Shown here piece after piece: positions 56,750-64,000 of a stretch of DNA of 64,000 nucleotides. The notes below the pieces were generated by a model. The model saw only the letters and a list, made by a program, of their open reading frames with translations, was not told the DNA's origin and did not search any database. The translations under genes and the position numbers were made by a program. Within the stretch, counting starts at the first letter, position 1. Every line of letters starts with the position of its first letter. The stretch lies in assembly GCA_030248215.1 (NCBI GenBank), contig JASANG010000245.1:248001-312000 (forward strand), in the 5' to 3' direction. This DNA comes from Enoplolaimus lenunculus (lineage: Eukaryota; Nematoda; Enoplea; Enoplida; Thoracostomopsidae).

Positions 56750-57039
56750 CAGGAATAATTGGATAAATGCGTTTCATAAACATCTGGAAACACCCAGGAA
56801 ACACATGTTTTCGACTCCGACATCTGGTCGATCCGATGCCAATTCATTCCGATAGCTGATAGGCAATTTAAACTAGAAAAATCTAATGGGTGGTCCAAAC
56901 AACTTGTGTGTAATGATGGTGGGAACGAACTGTAATGTATTAACCTACATTTGTAAGAAAAAAACCTGAAAACGATAGTAGGGACCAGATCTGAACCTAA
57001 TAGCGGAGGGTAGTTTTTCTGGTCGACGAGTTGCCGTAC

Positions 57040-57260
57040 CTACTGGCAGATGGCAAGTTGTCGAATGACGAGTACTGTTATACTTAGTGACAGGCTACAA
57101 GTTCTCGGGAAGACGAGTGGTCATACATGTTGGCAGGCGCCAAGTTGTCGGGTTCACTAGTGGGGTAATACCTACTTTTAAGGTGACAAGTTATCGGGTC
57201 GACGAGTTGTCGTGTTACCCGTTTTGTTATGCCAAGTGCTACACCCACCTGTCGAGTCGA
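57040..57260. repeat. degenerate tandem repeat of the GTCGGGTCGACGAGT type
   Basis: About four rounds of AAGTTGTCGGG(T)TCGACGAG followed by GT(T/G)GTAC/TTACC, spaced 50-60 bases. The same words in complement (CGACAACTTGT, GTCGACTCGACAATTCGTCG) occur at 9880-9950. Confidence 0.6.
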
Positions 57261-58379
57261 TGTGCCAAAGTTTGGCTGATCGATGCAGTGTAACACTCCT
57301 TGGCTGTGTATGATCGAAACATTCGTTGAATCGTTCCGAGTGTCGACCGTTGACAGGATGGGGTGTTGACTGTTCAACTTAGTGTCACAGGGGTGACACA
57401 GCTATAAAATGCATAAAATACGTAGAATCATGAATTGGGGTTACGAAACAGTTATGGGTATGCTGAACAATACTTGGAGTGGTCTTTGACAGTTGGTACG
57501 GGGGTTACGTTAGGATTTGAGTGGAATTACAATGCAGGAGTTGTAGAGTAATAGTTTGTCTATAAGACGCGGACAGACACATCTACTGTAGTAGTTTGAA
57601 CATCACAATTCTTAGAAAGGGTGAGTCCATCAACTAAACAGTGCGGTCAACCGTTTATTCAAACGAACTATCATTCGGTAAGGTGTCGAATCGGCTAACT
57701 TATATTGAATTTTTAGCCTGTTCTTCGGAAATATCTGTAAATTATACGTATTAATGTAACGCGTATACTGCATTTTTTGTGGTGGCTAGCGTAGGTTTAG
57801 CAATTGATTTTGAAAAAACATTTTGCCAAAGTTTACGTTTTGGGTTTTAAAAGCGTATTCAAAGGGTTAATCTATACGTAATCCGTTTAGCGGGCACGTA
57901 GCCAAGGGTGGACTCAGCACCCTTTGGAACCACTTTGGCCCTACTAGTAGATTTTCAACCTTGCTTGTAAGTCATTGGAAACGTTTAAATGCGTCTCTTG
58001 GTAAATTTTTGGCCCCCCAGCAAGTTGAGCTGGCTACGAGACTGCCGTTTAGGCTAACATGATAAACTAAGTTCAAATGGCTTAATAGCAGGTTGAGGTT
58101 AGCTTTGTAGAGTAACGTATGCATTAGTTTTTTAGTTATTGTAGGTCACTTTCTGCTTGTGGTTAAAATGCAGATATGGATAGCTAAGGTCAGCTGGCTA
58201 ACTTTTTGCTACAGATTAAAAAATGTACCATACACTTTTACATTTTTAAGTATACTGGTTGAAGCAGAGGCGTAAGTGGGTAAAGATTTTTTGCCCGCGC
58301 TGCGCTTTACCCGTGGAATTTTATTTTTTACCCGCGGGTATGTCGGCGCAAAATTGTTTTACACAGCCTTCGAGTTACG

Positions 58380-58730
58380 TTACAAAAAATTCTTTATTGG
58401 TAACTTTCGAAACAAACCATTAAGCCAAAAAATGTAACACTGGATAATTTCGCTCACCACATCTATCACAGATAAGATCAGTGAATCAAGTACAAAATCA
58501 TTGCAGTTAAGAGCGTATAAACCACACGTTGTCTGGTCGCAATTTGTCTTAAGATCTTCAGAAAAATAGTGAACATATTGTTCCAAGCCAAAGAAAAATT
58601 TAACCTCTATAGAAACGCGAAGACTGTCGGCTCGGCAAATGGCATAAGATAAATTGTTGCTACTATTCAAAAAGCCGCCAATATTTTTCGATTGAACAGG
58701 AAATTTCAGGAGTGTAATACTTATTTTTCA
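58380..58730 (-). other. unexplained open frame on the minus strand
   Basis: About 107 codons without a stop in AT-rich DNA, reading LSYAICRADSLRVSIEVKFF and then ALNCNDFVLDSLILSVIDVV. I recognise no family. GC-rich patches with 'acccgcg' flank it on both sides (58290-58340 and 58915-58935), so it may be the worn coding part of a DNA transposon. Confidence 0.2.
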
Positions 58731-59151
58731 CTCATACGGCAAAACAGTTTAAAAATTCAAGTTTTTGAGCATTATCTTGTTTCAAGTTTCTGATGAAAAG
58801 TTTAGATTGGTTAAAGATTAACATATTTTTACTTGCAATTTAAAATTCTTTACTCGCACTTTGAAATTGTTTATCCACAGGTATACTCGCATCAAAATTT
58901 TCTTACTCAACCCGCGTTTACACCCGCGTAGTATACAGCATTGGGTTAAGGCAACTGGCTAAGCGAGCCGTTTTACCGTGTGATAGGTTAAAAATAGAGC
59001 ACAAAGCAATGAAAAATCGTTGTTTACTGTAGTCTTACATACAGCATAGGACCGCTTCTATAAATGGGTCTGCTTGATGGCTAATTGGCCAATTAAGACA
59101 GTGGCTGTTCTTGTTACATGACACCAAAATAGGTTTTTTTCCTGCTTTGTT

Positions 59152-59335
59152 GGCCCATGTTACTTTAAAGGGTGTCCAGGTTTCTGGTGGGTCTATAAAA
59201 GTGTAGGATTAGATTCTATATTACATATTTTTGTTTAGGCTTAGGTTTAGGCTTAGGAACACATTCTTGCAACGCTAAGGCTTAGGCTTAGGATATGCTT
59301 AATCTACTGTTACGCCCGTTAAAGTAACATTGGCC
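59152..59335. mobile_element. T element, B-type ends, with 8-bp target duplication
   Basis: GGCCCATGTTACTTTAAAGG to CGTTAAAGTAACATTGGCC; GCTTTGTT flanks both ends (59144-59151 and 59336-59343). Confidence 0.92.
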
Positions 59336-59711
59336 GCTTTGTTGGTGTTGTATCTTTGTGTTATCCGCTTACATTTCCTGTATCTACTTGAAGCTTAATC
59401 TTCTGGTATGACTTAGAAAACGGGTGGCGATAAAATTGGGATCAAAATTTTAGTTTCAGTCTGTTCTAAACTGAGACTGCATAAATGTCTTTGGACGCTA
59501 TGATCGGAATCAAAAGTTTACCAAAATCCTACGGATTATATGGATATTATAATCTGTAAGCATACCGTGAGCATAAACTGTTCGCAATCAAATACGTGTG
59601 CTTTTGGCTTTTAAGATTAGTCGGAGGATAAATTGCAGTTTGGGGTTTAGATTGCGTTTTTTCTGGTCTTTTCTTTTTTGTTTATGAGATTGATCGCCGT
59701 TTATATGTATA

Positions 59712-59922
59712 ATATACACATATCTAATGTCTGTATATTATATATATAAATATATATTTACATATATTTATATATGTATATATATAAATATATATATAGA
59801 TATAGATATATAGACATATATGTATATATAGATATAGATATATATAGATATATATGTATATAAATATATATAGATATAGATAGATATATAGATATATATG
59901 TATATATGTATATATATAAATA
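59712..59922. repeat. TATA/GATA microsatellite
   Basis: About 210 bases built almost only of ATATAT, AGATATAG and TGTATATA units. A long but meaningless minus-strand frame of Tyr/Ile runs through it. Confidence 0.9.
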
Positions 59923-60067
59923 CTTGAGTGACTGAGTAGCCTTTTATGCAAGATATATAGCATAAGTTTCTATACTCAGCATTTGAGACATATATTTTTA
60001 GACGATTGTAGAGCAGAATAATTTAAATTGTAGGCCTTTGTGTGCATATTTTATGCCACAATAAAAC

Positions 60068-60465
60068 ATATATTAGGGTGGCAAAAAAAGTTCGGATTCG
60101 GATTAGGCAAAAATTAGCGGTTTGGAATCCATTGTGAAAAAAAACCGAATCCATATGCCAAATATCAACAATGTTCCGCAAAATGTTTTTTTTCGGGTTT
60201 AAACAATAAAAATTTTAATCAGCTTGTTATATTTATCAATATTTATTGTGACAGGGCACAAATCTAAAAGTACCGAGGTCAGGTCGGGCACGAAATATAT
60301 TAACGTTTAAAAGTGCGTTCGGCTGGCATTGCGTCGATATTCTGAAACTAATTCTCGATATATTGGAAATTGGCGAAATATAAAGTTCGAATTTGGATCC
60401 GGCAAATTAGCAATGGATTCAGATTCGGGTTTGGTCAAATTGTAGATTCGATGGCACCACGGCGT
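60068..60465. mobile_element. H-like element with GGATTC inner repeats
   Basis: AGGGTGGCAAAAAAAGTTCG at the left and TAGATTCGATGGCACCAC at the right. The 400-base interior (ATGTTTTTTTTCGGG, CAGGGCACAAATCT, TTAACGTTTAAAAGT) matches the copy at 60988-61350. Confidence 0.75.
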
Positions 60466-60987
60466 TGTATGGTTTAATTCGTGCGTAAAGAAATATGTAA
60501 TAGTTCGTTATAGTAATGTTCATGGCGTACATGATACTTTAATTATTTACCGCTCGTTGGCACGCGGGTTCATATTGCGTAACCGTGCCAACGTACGTTT
60601 TAGCTACTGGTTCAGTGAATTTTTTGAATTCGCTAAGTTGGTGGTATGAACGTGTTGCATACATAAATACGTATTTTTATGCAGCTAATATGGATTTGGC
60701 CTAACGAAAAGCTTATACGCAGGCTATATCAGAAAAAATTTGTTATGATATGGTAAGGTCCATAGTTTGAAAGTTTTTTTAGTTGGGGGCCAAAAATTGC
60801 GGTTGACTCATTTTTCGCTACGCTCACAAGATTTCTGTTACTATATACTACACATACCTTTAAAAATATGGACGGGATGTGCGGATTTGAATGCCAAAAA
60901 TGCAAGGATAGGGATTAAATGGTTGCGAAAATTCAGGCCGGAACAGGAAGTCAGGTGGAGGTCTGATATATACACAGTACACACCGC

Positions 60988-61350
60988 AGGGTGACAACAA
61001 AAGTTCGGATTCGACAAAAAAATTTGCGAGTTGAATTTGGATTCGGATTCGGTTGTGAAAAAGCCGAAACCAACAGTGTTGGGCAATATGTTTTTTAAGT
61101 TTTAATCAATAAAAATTTTAAACAAATCTTGTTATATTAATAGCAGATTTTTGTTTCAGGTTACAAATCTCAAAACTGAGGCTGGGCACGAAATGTATTA
61201 ACGTTTAAAAGTTTACAGTTGCCATTGTGTTGATATTCTGAAACAAATTGTAGATATAACTGAAATTTGCAGCATACAACATTCAGATTGGGATTCGGCA
61301 AATTAGCAATCGATTCGGATTCGGTCAAATAGTCGATTCGGTGCCACCCT
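60988..61350. mobile_element. H-like element with GGATTC inner repeats, second copy
   Basis: CAGGGTGACAACAAAAGTTC to GATTCGGTGCCACCCTG, clearly terminal inverted repeats. Same interior order as its neighbour 900 bases upstream. The CAGGG ends recall hAT transposons. Confidence 0.8.
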
Positions 61351-61619
61351 GGTGCATAGACATGTGCTTATATTTGCTGCTTTTGGCAGTTATAAAGTCA
61401 GTAGGCAAACAGTGATATAAACGCGGGTATTAAAGTGAAACCCAGTCCGGCAGAATGCAGAAAGTGGACATTCCGGTCTGATTAAATTTTTGCGATGATT
61501 CTGGTATAATTTCAATGTAGGAATATTTGTAGTTTTCCGTAGTTGCATATCGTTCAATAATTTGTTATTGCAAAACAGTTATGGACAGTTTGTCGATTGT
61601 GTATAAATAAACGCAAATA

Positions 61620-61760
61620 AATAAGTCTAAGTTAAACAGTACCGTATAGAGCCCCCTTTACTAAAATTGAGGTGCGGATGTGCGGTGGGGCTTGAAGCCT
61701 CGACGTACGGATTACCGGTCCGCTGCTCTATAACCACTGAGCTATGAGCAGCCATGCTCA
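61620..61760 (-). repeat. tRNA-like SINE copy
   Basis: The minus strand has ATAGCTCAGTGGTTATAGAG (a perfect D arm) and the anticodon stem-loop GCGGA-CCGGTAA-TCCGT, then GGCTTCAAGCC. The body continues with ATCCGCACCTCAATTTTAG. A partial sister copy at about 62090-62180 shares the body (GGATGTGCGTTGGGGTTTGA). Confidence 0.55.
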
Positions 61761-61792
61761 CGTTTCGATACAATGGATCTACATACGGTATG

Positions 61793-61972
61793 TGGCTCAT
61801 GTATAGAACAGGGCTGGAACAGTAGTATAAGCATATTCCTAAGCTTAAGCGTATATGGATGAGCCTATTTCTAAGGCTAAGCCTAAGCCTAAGCAAAAAA
61901 TTGGTATAAAGCTTAAACTGACTCTATCATAGCCCCTCCGGAAAACCATCCGGCCCTGTTCTATATATGGGC
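61793..61972. mobile_element. T element, C-type ends
   Basis: GGCTCATGTATAGAACAGGG to CCCTGTTCTATATATGGGC with CCTAAG units inside. It is inserted directly beside a SINE-like tRNA head (61690-61760). Confidence 0.8.
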
Positions 61973-62477
61973 ATGGGCCACGTATGTTTGGTACTACAAG
62001 ATACGTATATGAATACGCCGCGAAATCGCATGAGAGCTGGATAGCGTCTCTCACATTTCCCAACGAATCCCGGTAAGGAATTCTAAGTGAAGCAGTACCA
62101 TATACTGTCTTTTATGAAAATTTTGCTACGGATGTGCGTTGGGGTTTGAATCCAAACATGTCGTTCCGGACCTGCACGTATAGTTACCTATTTTGTTAAC
62201 CGTGTTTCGTCATTTCGTACAGTTATTTTGTAATGAATGTATGTGTTATGTTTTGCTGCGCTGTAATATTTTCAATGTGTTAGCAAATTTTCATTTTTTA
62301 GCTCTTCTAAGCACGATTTTTTGTAATTATTTCAGTATGGGAGACAAACATTTTAGTCAGGATAATTTTGGTAGCCGACCCCTGTTATCAGCTAGGTGTA
62401 TATTTGTTTACAAAACTTATAAGCATCATTGTCGAATTTTCTTAGTGCACTGGGTGAAGCGAAATTTCGAACAATGG

Positions 62478-62700
62478 ATGGTGTTTCGCGAAGCGTTTTA
62501 TGTTTTTACTACTTTGAAGTCAAAACAAGGATGTTTGTCCGACGAGAGTCTCAGTCACCGCTGAACCGGTTTTGATAAACTTTTTTTGTTTGAAAGCCAA
62601 TTATTTCGAGGCGTTAACGTCGCATTGGGGTTTTAAAATTTTAAGCCGTTTATTAGGTACAGGCTAATTTCGTATAATTGGGAAAGTCGGATTGCCGTTC
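62478..62700. mobile_element. relative of the 1-kb TIR element, left part
   Basis: GTGTTTCGCGAAGCGTTTTA, CTCAGTCACCGCTGAACCGG, GCGTTAACGTCGCATTGGGG, AGCCGTTTATTAGGTACAGG; truncated before the tandem part. Confidence 0.6.
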
Positions 62701-63349
62701 ACTGGCCATTTCAGGTACGGCATTGCTTTATGATTTCGTCTCAAAACCAGTGTTTAACTATCTGAAAAGTTGTCAGACCGTCAAACGCTTTGAAATATCA
62801 GTTATTAGATTTAATAGTCAATGTGTTTGCGAATTTGCAACTCAAAAACATTCTTGTCAAAACTTTTTATTCCTGTAAACTGTACAGTACTGTTTGTTTA
62901 CATTTCGGTTCGCTCTTTAATTCTTTGCTTCATCCAGTAGAACGTGGCCTAATTTGCTTATAATATATACATATATATTGTCTCATGTTTATACATGTAA
63001 CATTTATTACAACACCTCGAACGCTGCTCAAAATACGTATGTGGGGCGTTTCAACTTTAATGACAAATATAAAACGTATGTAAGATTGACACGTTTCCTG
63101 TTTGCGAGTCATTTCTCGCAATGAATATTTCTTAAGAAAGTTACATAGAAAACACCAATCAAGGTTATTCCAGCTTTAATTACATTACATATCGGTTGAT
63201 ATGACATTTAAATTGGGTTTTTCGGTAATTCGCAAGCCTGCGTTCGCCCATAATTGGTCGGAGTTTGAAAATTTTTGAATGTTTGAGTTTAAAGTTAATT
63301 TGATATACGCATTCCTTAATTAATGTTTATGTTTTATATATTAAATAAA

Positions 63350-63570
63350 TCTATATATTAAAGCTGGAACACCTCGCATACGTATTTTGGGCAACGTTCC
63401 AGAAGATTTGTATATCCATATGCAAATTTGCTTCTATTTTGTTATTTTTTTCAATTGTCAATCAAGTTTCAAGGCTTAGGTGTAGACTTGTTTGAACAAA
63501 TCTTTCTAAACAAATGTCAAGAAAGTTGCACATATATGCAACTATGGATTACTAGTAAAATTTATTAGAA
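63350..63570. mobile_element. dispersed element with TTAAAGCTGGAACG end
   Basis: TATATTAAAGCTGGAACACC, ACGTATTTTGGGCAACGTTC at the left and AGTTGCACATATATGCAACT, GGATTACTAG at the right. It lies just upstream of the sirtuin start codon, in the likely promoter zone. Confidence 0.55.
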
Positions 63571-63643
63571 ACAAACAAACATATATACGTAATAATTATA
63601 TATACTTAGATGTGAGTAATGCATATTGTATATAATGTAACTA

Positions 63644-63773
63644 ATGGCTTGGACAGCACACAAATCTGAAGACGAACTTCGAGAGCACGAATGCTCTGAT
63701 GTAGAACTCGATGCAGCTGCTGAGCGCCTTGTAAGATGGATGCGTCGCTCGGAGCATACGGTTTTCTTTACCG
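63644..63773 (+). CDS. probable sirtuin, first exon (gene continues past window)
   Basis: ATG 63644 opens 43 codons ending at a donor ACCG|GTTAGTAAG. The end of the exon, LVRWMRRSEHTVFFTG, matches the helix-strand that leads into the NAD-binding GAGIS motif of sirtuins (for example LAxxIRxSKHxVxFTGAG); the next exon should begin with the rest of that motif. Sirtuins are NAD-dependent lysine deacylases. The acidic N-terminus (SEDELREHECSDVELDAAAE) is not diagnostic. The second exon lies beyond 64000, so subclass and completeness cannot be judged. An intron at this position in the glycine codon is plausible but not decisive. Confidence 0.5.
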
Positions 63774-64000
63774 GTTAGTAAGCTAAATTGTATACAGGAG
63801 TGTGACCAAGTTGGTGCTTTGGGGGGTGGGATTGTGTTTCTATCTCGACTGTTTCCAATTTATGAACAAAAAATTTATTTTATGTGCCATTTTAATTTAG
63901 CGATCAAATATTTTTAGCAAACCCAGACCCAGTGCTAGAGCAGCCACCATGCGTACCCCCATTTGGGAGGCACTCCATTGAGGGGTCCCCACCGTGAACA

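Larger units (their letters stand above)
52556..63643. other. gene-poor block downstream of CNK
   Basis: About 11 kb with no gene I can support. It holds a GC-rich satellite (53035-53285), T elements (about 54889-55000, 56081-56240, 56372-56549, 59152-59335, 61793-61972), H elements (55361-55795, 60068-60465, 60988-61350), SINE-like units (about 55195-55270, 61620-61760, 62090-62180), degenerate tandem repeats (57040-57260), an AT satellite (59712-59922) and a relative of the 28.9-kb element (about 62478-62700). Confidence 0.5.

Noticed and set aside
59724-59963. Tyr/Ile-rich 79-codon frame on the minus strand
   Set aside because: It is a translation of the TATA/GATA microsatellite.
61690-61760. 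Functional tRNA gene (anticodon GGT)
   Set aside because: The D and anticodon arms are fine, but position 33 is C and the T arm is broken, and a sister copy exists at 62.1 kb.
1-64000. CRISPR array, operons or bacterial ribosome-binding sites
   Set aside because: Spliced eukaryotic genes throughout; the regular repeats are satellites and transposon cores.
1-64000. LTR elements, Polintons or LINEs
   Set aside because: No reverse transcriptase, integrase, capsid or long terminal repeat pair could be recognised in any frame offered.

Overview
This is animal (eukaryotic) nuclear DNA, AT-rich. Genes are split by introns and embedded in a very dense field of short, non-autonomous DNA transposons. 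Every protein-coding gene I can support lies on the + strand. Many dispersed elements carry short runs of TTAGGC, the nematode telomere hexamer. Together with the animal gene families present, this suggests a nematode or a close ecdysozoan relative; that placement is an inference. I saw no LTR retroelement, Polinton or other virus-like element, no intact transposase and no rRNA gene.

Layout. (1) About 1651-7042: the 3' part of an unnamed gene with a PH domain (five exons inferred by matching splice phases). (2) 7576-16073: a six-exon gene for a secreted-then-anchored type I membrane protein with a furin-like site, a cysteine-rich ectodomain and an acidic, tyrosine-motif tail; family not recognised. 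(3) 19318-21753: a two-exon SLC52-type riboflavin transporter. (4) 28650-52555: a very large gene for CNK (connector enhancer of KSR), the scaffold of the Ras/Raf/MAPK pathway. I could trace about 22 exons with SAM, CRIC, PDZ and PH domains in the expected order and a predicted length near 2000 residues. One junction, at about 39.4-39.8 kb, is unresolved. (5) 63644 to the window end: the first exon of a probable sirtuin (NAD-dependent deacylase) that continues beyond the window.

Intergenic blocks (1-1650, 16.1-19.3 kb, 21.8-28.6 kb, 52.6-63.6 kb) and most introns hold repeats. The main families are: T elements with GGCC-ended inverted repeats, a TTAGGC core and 8-bp target duplications; S elements, palindromes of GACTC motifs inserted at TA; H elements ending in CAGGGTG with inner CCGGTT or GGATTC repeats; a 1-kb element with TA duplications and internal tandem repeats (28909-29926); several long foldbacks; tRNA-derived SINE-like units; and local satellites, among them a GC-rich array at 53.0-53.3 kb, a poly-C block near 13.8-14.1 kb and a TATA/GATA array at 59.7 kb.

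The genes share no obvious pathway. The most striking system is the T family: three subfamilies that keep the same telomere-like core while both end sequences changed together.
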